Assembly (NCBI GenBank): GCA_013146195.2
Contig: CM028377.1
Coordinates: 24,109,980-24,173,979, forward strand
Length of the DNA stretch: 64,000 nt
DNA from: Codonopsis lanceolata
Taxonomy: Eukaryota; Streptophyta; Magnoliopsida; Asterales; Campanulaceae
Direction of reading: 5' to 3'
Below, in pieces: positions 1-11,253 of the stretch. The stretch's first letter is position 1. Each line of letters opens with the position of its first letter. The position numbers and the translations under genes are program-made. A model generated the notes under the pieces. It saw only the letters and a program-made list of their open reading frames with translations. It ran no database searches and was not told where the DNA came from.

Positions 1-403
1 GTTGGAGAAACATTGATGTATCCATCATTATCGGTGGTGCAAGAAAACGAACACTGTGAAGGATTTGTTCTTTGCTCACCCATCCAGTGTTGATTTATTG
101 TGTGCCTCTCTGAAAGTCACATTAATGGATTGCACGTACAAGACAAATAGGTACAAGTTACCTTTGTTGGAGATTGTTGGCGTGACGTCTACAAATATAA
201 CATTCTTAATTGCAGCTGCTTATTTAGAGAATGGGAAAACAAACACGCGTGCACATGCTTGAAAGCATTGATGGACCAATGGTGCATGCCTAATGTAATC
301 GTTACTAACAGAGAAATTGCTTTAATGAATGAAATTGAGAGAATGTTTTCTACCTCGAGATATTTCCTTTGTCGATGGCACATCAATAATTAACCATTTA
401 ACC
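1..403 (+). pseudogene. MULE/FAR1-type transposase fragment, copy A
   Basis: The frame that starts before position 56 reads as the central DDE region of a plant Mutator-like transposase: FFAHPSS, then LMDCTYKTNRYKLPLLEIVG (first catalytic Asp in LMD). Past a break near 240-262 come ALMDQWCMPNVIVTNREIALMNEIE and CRWHIN. In this family the second catalytic residue lies in a VTDRE-like motif; here it reads VTNRE, so Asp is replaced by Asn. The frame is broken after AYLENGKTN and stops soon after CRWHIN. The N-terminal part lies outside the window and the C-terminal part (zinc finger) is missing. The piece lies head to head with a minus-strand PMD pseudogene, as if both belonged to one old element. 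It is clearly dead. The family call is from remembered motifs. Confidence 0.75.
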
Positions 404-1204
404 TACATTGTCAAACGTATCCAACAAATTCAAGTACACAAAATTAAAGTCTAAAAAATATCAAACTTATCAAACAAATTCAATTACACATTTAAATCTT
501 AAATGTCAAAGACAATAATTAAAATTGAAAATGATCAAGTGTTTCTCCTACGACGACGACTACATGGTTCTCCCGATGCTTGGGAACTTGTAGACGATCC
601 TGCCTGTTGGTGACCTCCCGGTGCTCTGTATGCCCCCTGGATCGCTATACCCAATTCGTCATACGATATATCTCGATCTCCCAAACCATACCGCATGGCC
701 ATCGGTTCCAACAAACTACGTGCCAAGGTAACCATATTCCACGGATAAAGTAAACATGCATCTAGAGCAATCCCATGATGATCAGAATGATGTTGAGGGT
801 TACAAATAATCGAATGAGATACGCGATTGTACCACTCCATATAACCAGGGGCACATTCCTACGGTATCTTACATTGTCTACCAAGTTCTTCCTCAGCTAA
901 GACTTGTCTCCTCCAACTGCCAAAGTATCGAAGAAGCATGGACAATACTTTTTCTTATTTTCAGCCAAGCCTCTCTTCAAAATATCAGGTGCAATAACCA
1001 TTCTCGGAATGGTCTGAACATATCCAAACTATCGAAGGACGTGATTAAGGTGGTGTGGCTCGACATGATCGACCAACCCTATGCATCCTTGATATAAGGA
1101 TATTTGGTGAAGCGGGAAGCATTTCCGCACCTATGTATACGACATCCAAATAACCTACAAAAGGGATTAAAAGCATTGATGGACAAATGGTGCAAATAAC
1201 CTGC
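193..1204. repeat. 1-kb tandem duplication, unit A
   Basis: Unit A begins at AAATATAACATTC (193) and the matching string recurs at 1205, an offset of 1012 bp. The homology continues through the transposase piece, the spacer, the minus-strand PMD C-terminal region and the shared string ATCCAAATAACCTACAAA. By eye the two units are roughly 90% identical with a few small indels. The extra 25 bp or so at the end of unit A repeat part of its own start. Confidence 0.8.
535..1150 (-). pseudogene. Duplicated C-terminal part of the PMD pseudogene
   Basis: The 101-codon frame at 535-840 begins MEWYNRVSHSIICNPQHHSD and ends in an Arg-rich tail (SRRRRRNT). It is the duplicate of the minus-strand PMD end at 1560-2014 and arose with the tandem duplication. 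Upstream on the minus strand (840-1150) the sequence still resembles the matching block of unit B, but it is out of frame. No independent start or promoter is evident. Confidence 0.6.
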
Positions 1205-1404
1205 AAATATAACATTCTTAATTGGAGCTGCTTATTTAGAGAATGAGAAAACAAACACGCATGCACATGCTTGAAAGCATTGATGGACCAATGGTACACG
1301 CCTAATGTGATCATTACTAACAGAGAAATTGCTTTAATGAATGTAATTGAGAGAACGTTTCCTACCTTGAGACATTTCCTTTGTCGATGGCACATCAATA
1401 AATA
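1205..1404 (+). pseudogene. MULE transposase fragment, copy B
   Basis: This is a second copy of the end of the transposase fragment, created by the local 1-kb tandem duplication. It again reads PNVIITNREIALMN, then FPTLRHFLCRWHINK and a stop. It keeps the same Asn in place of the family's second catalytic Asp, so that change predates the duplication. The LMD motif is absent because the duplicated unit starts downstream of it. It is not functional. Confidence 0.7.
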
Positions 1405-2185
1405 ACCATTAACCTACATTGTCAAACTTATCCAACAAATTCAAGTACACAAAATTAAAGTCTAAAATGTCAAACTCGTCAAACAAATTCAATAACACGT
1501 TAAAATCTAAAATGTCAAAGACAATAATTAAAATAAAAAGTGATCAAGTGTTTCTCATACGACGACAGCTATATGGTTCTCCCGATGCTGGGGAACTTAT
1601 AGAAGGTCCTGCCTGTTGGTGACCTCCCTATGCTCTATATGCCCCCTGGATCGCTATACCCAATTTGTCGTACGATATATCTCAGTCTCCCAAACCATAC
1701 CGCATGGCCATCGGTTCCAACAAACTGCGTGCTAAGGTAACCATATTCCATGGATCGGGTAAACCTGCATCTTGAGCAATCCTGTGATGATCAGAATGAT
1801 GCTAAGGGTTACAAACAATCGGATGAGATAAGCAATTGTACCACTCCATATAACTAGGGGCACATTCCAACGGTATCTCGCATTGTCTACCAAGTTCTTC
1901 CTCAGCTAAGACTTGTCTCCTCCAACTGCCAAAGTATCGAAGAAGCATGGACAATACTTTCTTATTTTCCGTGAAGCCTCTCTTCAAAATATAAGGTGAA
2001 ATAACCATTCCCATAATGGTTTGAACATACCCAAACTGTCAAAGGACGCGATTAGGGTGGTGTGGCTCAACATGATCGACCGACCCTATGCATCCTTGAT
2101 ATAAGGATATCTGGTGAAATGGGAAATGTTCATGCACCTGTGTATATGTCATCCAAATAACCTACAAAGGGGATTAAAAGACAAT
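1205..2185. repeat. 1-kb tandem duplication, unit B
   Basis: This is the direct repeat of 193-1204, in the same orientation. It ends around 2185 (ACCTACAAAGGGGATTAAAAG). Outside this point the sequence continues into the single-copy middle of the PMD pseudogene, so unit B is probably the ancestral one and unit A the added copy. Confidence 0.8.
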
Positions 2186-3338
2186 AAGTAAAACCACGAC
2201 CCATGTGCCGGAACAGTGAATGCATGCAAAAACAACATCAGCAACCAAAAGTGTCGGAAAGAACACAACAACAACAACCTCAATGGCTAAAATATGTCGA
2301 GACCATACATATTTCATCCTTACATGAATATTTAGATACACATTAAATACTCACATTATCGCCTCAAAGGGCACTCCCGAACAAGTTATGTGCTCCCACC
2401 TCAAAACAAATGGTTCGCCTTGGTAATAGTACATGTTAGGATCAAGGCTACACATCGGGAATCGTTCATATCTATGCCTATATTGAACAAAATCGACACA
2501 TTACCACAATTTAACAATTTCTATATAAATATATATTGAAGATATATACATGTAATTATCTCTAATAACGTGGAATATCTAGTCATCTGCTTCATTTTTG
2601 ACATGTGAAGAATTCCCTAGATGTTTATATAGAAAAGTTTGGGTTGCTGCTCCACATGAATAAGTATATACGGCATCCAAATCACCCAGGAAACTCAAGT
2701 AACTCGTGCTAACACGAGTTCCGCTCTTATCAGCAAAAAATGTACAACCCAACATGTACAACACATAAGCGTGAACAGAGTAGGCTATCCTTTCTAGATC
2801 CTCATACGTAGCATCCTTCACAAAATGCTTGCGCAGCCATTCTAACTTCAAAGACGCCCCCTAGCACCATCTATTTTCTCTATTGCCTCGTCATGAGACA
2901 CTCCTAGATACATACAAATCTCATGGACGATACTTTCAATACTCGAAGTCGCCAAGGGACATTCCAAAAAGACTAATTTCCCAGCAATTGGAAGACCAGT
3001 AAGGCAAAAGACATCATCAAGTATTATCGTCATCTCACCAAAGGTCATGTGGAAGGTCAAATTGGTCTCTAGGTGCCACCGCTCTACAATAGCATTAGTG
3101 AATACCTTATTGCTATTGGGATATGATACCTTATTGCTCATTGTTGAGAAACGTTGGTTCTTGTTATTTGCCAAGCTAAAAGCTTTTGTTTGTGATTGTT
3201 CACCTTCAACAACACCTTGCGTTCTCGTTCTTTGTATATCCTTGCAGCTACGTGTTCCAGATTAAAAGGAAGAACACTTGCCTCAAATGGACCCCCAGGA
3301 CATGGAAAAGTTATTAGTTCCATCTCTTCCTCACCCAC
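1560..3338 (-). pseudogene. Plant mobile domain (PMD/MAIN-like) protein, broken
   Basis: Reading down from 3338, the frames give successive blocks of the plant mobile domain, the family of Arabidopsis MAIN/MAIL1 and of transposon-borne relatives. ITFPCPGGPFEASVLPFN lies at 3138-3338. VERWHLETNLTFHMTFGEMT then LDDVFCLTGLPIAGK lie at 2848-3174. LEWLRKHF, YVLYMLGCTFFADKSGTRVS and LGDLDAVYTYSCGAA lie at 2579-2851. A block like YRHRYERFPMCSLDPNMYYY lies near 2400-2490, and KRGFTENKK to CAPSYMEWYNCLSHPI at 1802-2014. Each block is in a different frame and stops intervene, so this is a pseudogene, possibly with lost introns. PMD genes often occur inside Mutator elements, which fits the transposase piece beside it. 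The C-terminal block is duplicated at 535-1150. Confidence 0.7.
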
Positions 3339-3339
3339 G

Positions 3340-5395
3340 TGCTCCTCATAATCATTACCATCCTTATCTTCTACCTGTGGCTCAACTTATGCCCATGCCT
3401 CGGCCTCTTTTTGTGCCCGTGCCTCAGCCTCTGCTTGTGCCTGGGTGTCTGCGTCGGCCCTCACTTTCTTAGTTGATGTAGTAGATCGATTCTTCCTCTC
3501 GAAAAATTTATTTGTACATGACATGACATGACATTCATCACATGTGAGTTCGTTGACATTTGAAATGAAAAAAAGGGACAAAAAACATAACTGTTCAGAC
3601 ACCAGTTGCCGAAAATAACATCTCTGCTCGTATCCTTTTGGCAGAAAATCTCAAATTTTCTCGGTCCAATGTGGCCGAAAATCTTTGGACAGTTCGGATG
3701 TAGGAGTCCGAACAGTTCAATGATTTTCAGTAGCTTATGTTCGAACAAAATTAGGATTCTCGACAAACCAGGCCCAAATAGAGCTGTTATTTTTGGATGC
3801 TCATGTTCGAACAACATGCCCTAGTTCCAAAGTTCAGGCCTGATTTTTTTTCAAAAATTGCTCAAAAAAATTATCATTTTTGCAAAACTATGGTCCTAAA
3901 ACTACTCACAATCAAACAAAACAAGTAATTCTAATTGATATATCAACCCTAAACGCATACATTGCAACAAAACACAACTTATAATTAAAAAAACAAATTG
4001 TACATACATTTCAGCATTTTACTAAATCGATAGGAAGGAGATAGGGTTGATGAAGTTAATCTCTTCTCTTCTTCTCTTCAATCTTTCTTTAATAAGATGC
4101 TAAAGGGAGTTTTTTGGCTGGGTGGGTTTTGAAGCTTCTCTTCCCCTTTTTTTTTTGCAACAAGTGGGGGAACAAGGTTTTGGTGGGGTGGGGTTATAAC
4201 TTTTAAAATAATTAAAAAGGGCAAAATGTGTAATAAGGAGGGTAAACAAAGACTTTTCAAGTATTTTAGATTTGGGTCGGAGGTACACTTAGAAGGGGGT
4301 CAACTTGTAGATAATGAGGGTCTATATAGCGCGACTCTTGCAACTAAAATACGTAAACAATTAAAATTATGTTTTCAGAAGTAGAAAGGCACGACTAGAT
4401 GCGAGTCCCACACTGAAATGGAGCCCAAGGTGAAAGTAATGCTTAGCAATATGTTAGACCATCTCTTCTCTTCTTCTCCCAAATCTTGGTCTTTACCATA
4501 ATTTGATGCTATTTCAAAGGGAGTTTTTTCAGGTGGGTTCCAACTTGAAGCTCAAATCTCACCCCAAATAGAATATTCCCCTATTTTTTTTTTTTTACTT
4601 TATCGCGTAAACATGTATATTAATTTGCTATTAACAAGGTAATTATTAAGGGGTGGGGTTGCACAATTAATAATTTTAGAATATTTAGATAGTTTAATGC
4701 TGGATAATAGGGATTTGTGCCATAAGAAGTAATATTTAAAATTAATTTTAACTATATTGAAGGCAAAATGTGTAATTTAATAAACATACAAGCACTTGAA
4801 AATATCATTAAAAAATATTACAATCAATACAAAATATAACAAAAATCATATCACTTGATATATAAATACACATAAATCATTATAAAACAATTGAAAACAT
4901 CTACGTTAAAATCTTTAAAAACTACCTAGAAAAAAAAAACAATTCACTCATAGAATTATATAAAAGGTTCAATTGGATCAATCTCATCCTACAGTATACA
5001 TCTCATCCATTGGATCAATATCATCCTAATGTTCCGCTCTATTAGATTTTGAGTAATCTGATATTATCTTCTTATTTCGAACTATATAAATGTGATACAA
5101 TAGATTGAACGATACCATCCCACTTTTAAGTTTATAAATGTTCTAATAATTTTAATATGTATGCATTTTTTTAGTTTAAATGTGAAATTAGTGTTCTTTA
5201 ATTAATATAATAATAATAATTTATTTATTTGTATATAATATATACAAATAATTGAAAAATGCTAATTAATTATAAATTATTGAATTAATAATGTTCAATA
5301 ATATAAAATACATATTATTATTATTATTTATTTATTTATTCTTTATTTATATTATCTCATATTAGATATTTATTAGTTTTTGAAAGGATTAAACC
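3340..5395. other. AT-rich spacer, no gene seen
   Basis: No coding sequence is credible here. At 3600-3830 the string GTTCGAACA and related pieces recur, probably the 5' region of the broken PMD element. Two diverged copies of a roughly 100-bp segment (TCTCTTCTCTTCTTCTC ... AAAGGGAGTTTTTT) lie at about 4055-4150 and 4460-4570, both in the same orientation; they are remnants of a small repeated element. From about 4600 to 5390 the DNA is strongly AT-rich with long TAATAATAAT and ATTTATTT runs. Confidence 0.6.
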
Positions 5396-5399
5396 AAGG

Positions 5400-6160
5400 A
5401 AGTGATCCTCGGCACAAGAACGGGACCCACATAGAAAACCGCTAGTAACGAAGCCACAGAAACGTAGGTCCCTGAGATAACGCGAGTTTCCTGGAGCCGA
5501 GTAACAGACGACCCACGGTTTCCAAACCGCCTTGGCCTCGGCTAGTCAGAGTGACTTCCAATAACCTCGACCCCGAACACTAGAACCAGTTTCCACCACC
5601 CTCGGTCTCGCCCACTAAAGCAATCCCCAGTACCCTCGGCCTCGGCGGTAATAGCACCTCATCACAAGACCGCTCGACCTTGGCGTCAGATCAATCATCA
5701 CCCGGCCTGACAAAGAAGCTTCCGTAGGCCCGGTAAAACCGCTACACGCAACCACCAACTCCCTGACAAACGCTCAGCCCACTTATTTCTGACATAGGCC
5801 GTCAGCGTATTTAATGATCGTCGATATATGTTCCCCAATGACTAGCCGCCACGTCGACAGGAAGATCAGGTATAAATAGAGGACACTCATTTATTGTAAA
5901 GGTAAGTAATTTCTGAGATATCTAAACTCCCTTATCACAACCTCTTATCAAGCAAATATCACGGCACATTTATTACCCATTTTCTACCGGAAATCTTACT
6001 CTCACACCGAGGGTTCTAGTCGGGCCACCCCGACTCCTTAACGGTGTTATTTGCTTACTTTGTGCAGGTAGCCTGGAAGACGAACGTGTGGAGCCCACCT
6101 CATCCTAACCTCAAACGTGGACAACAAGACAAGGTCACCACCAAAATAGTGTGATCAGTT
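5400..6160 (+). mobile_element. Probable solo LTR (Ty3/gypsy-like)
   Basis: This GC-richer block stands out from AT-rich flanks. It contains a promoter-like TATAAATAGAGG at 5871-5882 that follows CCACGTCGAC, then a leader-like stretch and a splice-acceptor-like TTTGTGCAGGT near 6060. The ends can be read as TGATC ... GATCA, short inverted ends as in LTRs. GTGAT occurs at both edges and may be the remains of a target duplication, but this is weak. No gag or pol sequence flanks it, hence solo. Lineage assignment is a guess from base composition and organisation. Confidence 0.45.
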
Positions 6161-6199
6161 TTAATACATTTAAATTAAAAATATCATATTATAAATAAT

Positions 6200-6392
6200 T
6201 TTGAGATTTAATCATTTATTAAAAAATTAATTTATACCATGGGTTCACCCCCCAACTAACAAATTTGAGATTTGAACAAACTTGAGGTAATTCTATTCAC
6301 AACCCCAAATTTAGGAAAGAGTTTGGGGTTGGGTTGGGGGATCTAGGAAACTCCCAAATTGAACAATAGGAGGCTCTGTTGGAGTTGCTCTT
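6200..6392. mobile_element. Remnant of a small non-autonomous transposon
   Basis: The segment ends in GGAGGCTCTGTTGGAGTTGCTCTT (6368-6391), the reverse complement of a common plant MITE end of the AAGAGCAACTCCAACAG type. An internal stretch GGGTTGGGTTGGGGGATC is near-palindromic with the CCCCCCAAC string upstream. The partner end was not found to the left, perhaps because the LTR-like block inserted nearby. Confidence 0.35.
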
Positions 6393-6946
6393 AATGAAAT
6401 CACAAATTAAATCAAACTCAAATTTGTCCCTTTTATAAAAAAGAGGATCTGTAGTGATCCCTTATTTACTCCTTGTGGCTCGAACTCATAAAGCGTTCTT
6501 TTCTCCCGGTCAACTATATTTGGGTTGATTTGGAAAAGGGGTGTCTTCTTTGTTTCCGTGTGTGTGTTGTGTTTCAGGAATCATGACCATTGACCAAATT
6601 CGTCGTGGAGTTATAGTAAGTTGTTAAAATAATTACTAATTGAGTGTATAAAGGAGAATAATCAGTTGAATTTTAAGAAAATATCATTTTATTATTAATA
6701 AATTATAAAAATTTAAAAAATTTAACTTTTAAATATCCCGAAGGGAGTGTATAACTTTAGTGTGCTTTGACTTTGAGTCCGTAAAGAGGGAGGAGAAATT
6801 TAGCACGAAAAGAAACTTCAATATCTTAACATAAATCAAATTAGTTATTGAGCACGCATGGCTGCAATTAAACTTTAAAATTGATTGATAGGAGTACATT
6901 TTATGAGCAAATGTACGAAACATATATTCTATAGATAATAATTCTA

Positions 6947-7199
6947 CTCCATTTATTCATAAATAATTGTTATATTTTTCTTTTTTATCTATCCTAAGAA
7001 AAATGTTATGTTTTTAAAATTTCTTTTAAAAAAAACTATTTTACCGTTTCATCATTATTTTTTCTTCTTACTTTAACTATAGGCCAACATATGAGTTTTA
7101 TCAAAAACTACATATTTTACCAATACATGATATAGTCACTTAGATTTTCTTAATCTGTGTGCTCAATAAAACATAATAATTATTTAGAAACAAATGGAG
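6947..7199. mobile_element. Stowaway-like MITE
   Basis: The left end reads TA|CTCCATTTATTCATAAATAATTG and the right end CAATAATTATTTAGAAACAAATGGAG|TA when read on the plus strand, giving inverted ends flanked by the dinucleotide TA. Length of about 253 bp, AT-rich interior without coding capacity and a TA target are what is known for Stowaway (Tc1/mariner-derived) MITEs. Confidence 0.6.
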
Positions 7200-7255
7200 T
7201 ATAATATAACTTTTGGATTAGTAATTATAGTAGGAATTATACCCCATAGCATATA

Positions 7256-7510
7256 CTCCCTATGTTTTCAAATAATTGTCTTCATTTTTTTTTTCATTTG
7301 TTCCAAAATAATTGTCCTTTTTAAAACTTTATTTTCTAGGAAAAAGACTTTTACCCTTTACCTTTACTTTTTCTACTTACTTTAATTATGGCTCATGTTC
7401 AAGGGCATTAAAGGAAGCCAAACATTATATCAGTATTTATAATACAGTCGATTACAATTTTTAAACAGTGTGTCAGATTAAAAATGATGATTATTTGTAA
7501 GCTGGGGGAG
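7256..7510. mobile_element. Stowaway-like MITE
   Basis: The ends are TA|CTCCCTATGTTTTCAAATAATTG and ATGATTATTTGTAAGCTGGGGGAG|TA. They form imperfect inverted repeats with TA flanks and the CTCCCTCCGT-like terminus typical of Stowaway. It is about 255 bp long and resembles the element in intron 2 of the CAP-H2 gene (27427-27683). Confidence 0.65.
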
Positions 7511-7639
7511 TATTAATTATTGTTAATGATAGTTTTTAACTAATGGCTTGAAAAAGAAAATGAAACGCCCTAGGTTTGATTTTCAATTGCTAGATTTATA
7601 ATATTTGGGTTTGTGAGGAATATTTGATGAATTAATATT

Positions 7640-8110
7640 CGGTGAAAATCGGACAGTCCTCTCCTAATAATTTACAACCGCTAAATATGTTAATACTTTT
7701 TTTAATCAATAAAAATATTTTTGTGCCGAAATGACAACTATACCCATAATGAACCAAAACGCGCTAACTATCTGTATGTCAAAGCATCGCGACTCACAAT
7801 TCGTGCATCCGAAAATTATTTATGCATCGGAATTTTCTGCATCACGAATCTAATATGTGCATCAGGATTTACTTTTATATTCTAATTCCAAATTAATGCA
7901 TCTTAATTTCATTTCATATCGATGCATCGCGATTGAAATTCAATTCACCACGATTCAAAATTAAATCACGAATTATGGTTTTGAATCGAGACGTATGATT
8001 TCAAATTGTGTAACTGTTATTTCCATTTCATAGCGATACATCACAATTCCAAATTGATATACATCGCGATGGAAATTTGATGCATTGCTATTTAAAAATG
8101 ATATAAATTC
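7640..8110. mobile_element. Partial member of the CGCG-repeat transposon family
   Basis: GGTGAAAATCGGACAGTCC followed by TAATAATTTACAACCGC (7640-7690) matches the terminal sequence of the four elements at 12.75-17.3 kb. The interior carries the same type of short repeats (GATGCATCGCGATT, CATCGCGACTCAC, ACATCGCGATGG). No convincing right end was found; it fades out near 8110. Confidence 0.45.
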
Positions 8111-8533
8111 TTATTCAAATATTTATCGAACAGTTTACATGCATATATTAAAAATAAGTATTAAATATATAAAGGATAAGTATTGAGTAGCATAACAAAT
8201 CTATAAGATGCATCAACTGTCACAGGATTTTCTAATACTTCTTAACTGACAAAACAATCACAGGATGATTTCCGTTTGGTTGACCCAACGATTATGAGTT
8301 TTGAACAATTTATATACAACAATAATTTTTGCAATTGTTGTGATCATCAATTCCAAATAGAAGAGATGAACTTGGAGAAAGAAAGCTCTATCACTAGCTT
8401 TGTTACAATTTGTTGGGTGGGGGAATTTTAGGAATAATTTAACAAAATTGCCTTTCTCTCCATCATTAAACATATTAAATGATGAGTTGTAAAATGTATT
8501 TAGACAATAATACATATTAGTAGTATTATATTA

Positions 8534-8718
8534 CTCTTTCTTTCTTTCTATCATTAATTATGTACCCATTACATTCTTTTTCTCTCATGGATTATTTGAC
8601 TTTAATAAAATGTGTAAAGTTTATAATAGTAGAAATTTTGTACATCTTATGTCTTTAGGAATATAAGTTGGCATATCCTAAAATCGAAAGTAAGAACATT
8701 TATTTGGAACAGATGAAG
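8534..8718. mobile_element. Degenerate Stowaway-like MITE
   Basis: The ends CTCTTTCTTTCTTTC and GGAACAGATGAAG are flanked by TA on both sides, and the interior is AT-rich and non-coding. The inverted repeat is weak, so this is tentative. Confidence 0.35.
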
Positions 8719-9432
8719 TATTATTTTTGAAAGTAGATTTTTTTAAGTAAAACATGTCATAAATAGTACTCCCATCATTCCGGGCAAATAGTTTATCATA
8801 CTATTTTGAAATGTTTCTTTTTAACAAACCACTTTCAAAAAATTATTTTATCATCTTCCATAACATTTCAACTTTATCCTCACATTTGTTATGAGAGCAA
8901 CACTAGACCTTCTACTAGTAGAGCTGTCAAAATTGAGCCCGGTCCAGTCCACCCGATTTTTCAAGGGCCTGAGCCTCAATCTAGAAGGCCCGAAAAAAGT
9001 CTGGCCTCTTTGTCTCGGTCCATTAGGCACGTGGGCCATGTTTGACCCGACCTTAAAAGCCTGAAAAGTCCGGTTCGACCCGATCATAAAGTTAAACACT
9101 TAAATTTAATTACAAAATTAAAAAGTAAAACATAAATTTAAAAAGAAAAAACTATCAGACATTCATCTAGACTACTTTTTTTCTTTTTTTTCTTTTGGTT
9201 AGATAAATTTATAACACAGTATGATCTATTTCCAAATCATTGTTCTTTTTTTTTTATTGAAACTCATATTCTAAATTGATGGAAGTGAAACTTACAAAGA
9301 GGAAATGAAGTTGATCTTTCAAGTTCCAATCTAGTTTAGTATGGTTGTAGTTAGTAATTTTATCGAAACTGGTCTATTTAATTGAGTATCTCTATATGAT
9401 ATTAACTAATAAAAAGCTTCAATAGTATAAAC

Positions 9433-9508
9433 TGTAGAAACTGATAAAGTTTAGAAATAATGGCATAGCCTTTCCATTGAATAAATCACATATTTATAGG
9501 GGGATTTA
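9433..9508 (-). repeat. Truncated 3' LTR of the copia element
   Basis: Only the last 75 bp or so of the LTR remain (AATAAATCACATATTTATAGGG to TGTAGAAAC on the plus strand). The junction to integrase shows a perfect 12-bp direct repeat ATTTATAGGGGG at 9492-9503 and 9504-9515. One copy belongs to the LTR and one to the integrase side, as expected for a repeat-mediated deletion. Confidence 0.75.
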
Positions 9509-9509
9509 T

Positions 9510-11186
9510 AGGGGGCAAGCCCCATATACTCGCCACCATTGTCCGAGTAAAGGGTGACTATGGTTGTTTTAAAATAATTTTCCACTAAGGCTTTGAATTT
9601 GGGAAAGATGGTGGCAACCTCAGATTTGAGTGAGTGGGTAAAGCCGGATGTAATGGTATAGTGATCAACAAAGATCACATAGTATTTGAACCCATCAATA
9701 GAGGGAAGGGGAGGTCCAAACATCAGTATAAATAGTTTGAAGAGGGAGAGTAGACACAATAGTATTTTGATGAAAAGGAATTTTATGACTTTTATTAGAA
9801 AGGCAATCATTACAATGAATAGGAGTGCGAGCAGTGTCTAATGCTAAACCTAGGCTGGATAATATCGACTTTGGATGGGGCAGACGGATGGCCAAGCGAT
9901 GATGCCGATCGATGAGAGGCTCGACACAAGCGAGGGTGGGGCGGGAGGCGTGGTCGGCCATTCATACACAATCCTTAGACACATATGCTCCTGTCGGCGG
10001 ATCCTTCACATGAAAAGAAGTTGGTAAGAACTCAATAGAGGTTTTATTAGAGATGCAAAATTGAGATATGGATATAAGATTCTTTTTTCATGTCGGGAAC
10101 AAATAGAACATTATGAAGGGAAAAGGTGTGTGAGGGTGTATGAAGGGAGGAGAAACCGGTTTGGAGATAGTTAACCCGGTACCATCACGAATGACCATGT
10201 CATCCATGCAGTGTAGTTGGAGTGTAGCGAGATAGGTCGCTAGTGACATGATGAGAGGCACCACTATCGAGTAGCTCGGTGTCCCCGTGTCTGCCGTGGT
10301 TGCAAGGTGAGCCCGTGGTTGCCACTTGGAGCCACTTAGTTGGGAGTAAGCGGGCATAGAGGTGGTGGCGATCGGTTGAAAGTTTGGGCAACAGTAGCAA
10401 GTGGCCTGTTGGCGACATGCTTGACACTTGCCCTGTGGCCGGAGTCTGGGGTTGGGAAGGTGGTCGAGGTTGCGGGCGGGCGATAGCTGCGAGGAGGATT
10501 TGTCGAGCTATTGCTCCTTGGTGCGGCGAGGTTGGCGAAGTAGGGTTGAGGCGCTTCAAAAGAAGCTCGCGATTGATGAGTTTTTCATGAAGCTCATCAA
10601 GCGATATGGGAGTATCTCGTCCTTCAACCACATCACGATGTGGCGGTAGTCATCATCCAAACCACAGAGGATGGTCTCATGAGATCCTCGTGGTCAAGAG
10701 GTTGCCAGGCGGCGAGTTCATCGGCCACTTTTGTGTAGTCGGTGATCGGCCGAGTTCCCTTTGCTCGCTTGAGGTAATCTTTGATGTTTAATGTGACCGC
10801 GAGTTGGGCGAGCATATGTATGAGCAGATGTCCCGGGCTTCACGGCGATGGCGGCTTTGTTGGATCGCTGAGCAGCAGAAGCCAACAAGAGCCCCAAAAA
10901 GGAGTTTGTCCTGGCGAATCCAAGGCTGGTAGTGAGGGTTTGGGGTGGGAACGTCCTTGGATGTTTGGGCATCCTTGGTGAGGACAGTGGGAGGCGGGCA
11001 TGGGTGTGAACCGTCTACAAACTTGTAGAGGTCATAGCCAATGAGGGTGGCCTCAATTTGGAGTTTCCAAGCAATGTAATTGGTAGAGGTGAGTTTGGTG
11101 ATGTTGTGGTGTGAGATATTGATGAGGTCGAAGGTTTGGGTGGGATCAAGAGGGTTTTTGATGAGAGAGTGATTTCAGTTAGCCAT
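9510..11186 (-). pseudogene. copia gag-protease-integrase remnant
   Basis: The polyprotein start is probably the ATG at 11184-11186, followed at once by a stop (MAN, TGA). A UBN2/gag-like region follows: ITKLTSTNYIAWKLQIEATL near 11050-11120, and TYARPTRGHIK then VADELAAW at 10633-10972. The protease core LDSGASHHVT lies in the frame at 10200-10631. CNDCLSNKSHK (end of the zinc-binding region) and the integrase core with FVDHYT and LYSDNGGEY lie at 9451-9961. Several frameshifts and stops separate these blocks. It encodes no complete enzyme. Confidence 0.8.
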
Positions 11187-11253
11187 TGTAGGGGATGTTT
11201 AGGGCGGCTAGGGGAAGAGGAAGAAGGTTTTAGGAGCGGTGCTCACGATACCA

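Noticed and set aside
3606..3824. 72-codon plus-strand frame with repeated FG-like residues
   Set aside because: It overlaps an equally long frame on the other strand and recurring TTCGAACA strings; no family features.
4078..4288. Two overlapping minus-strand frames
   Set aside because: Low-complexity Pro/Lys composition from a C-rich and T-rich tract; no homology recognised.
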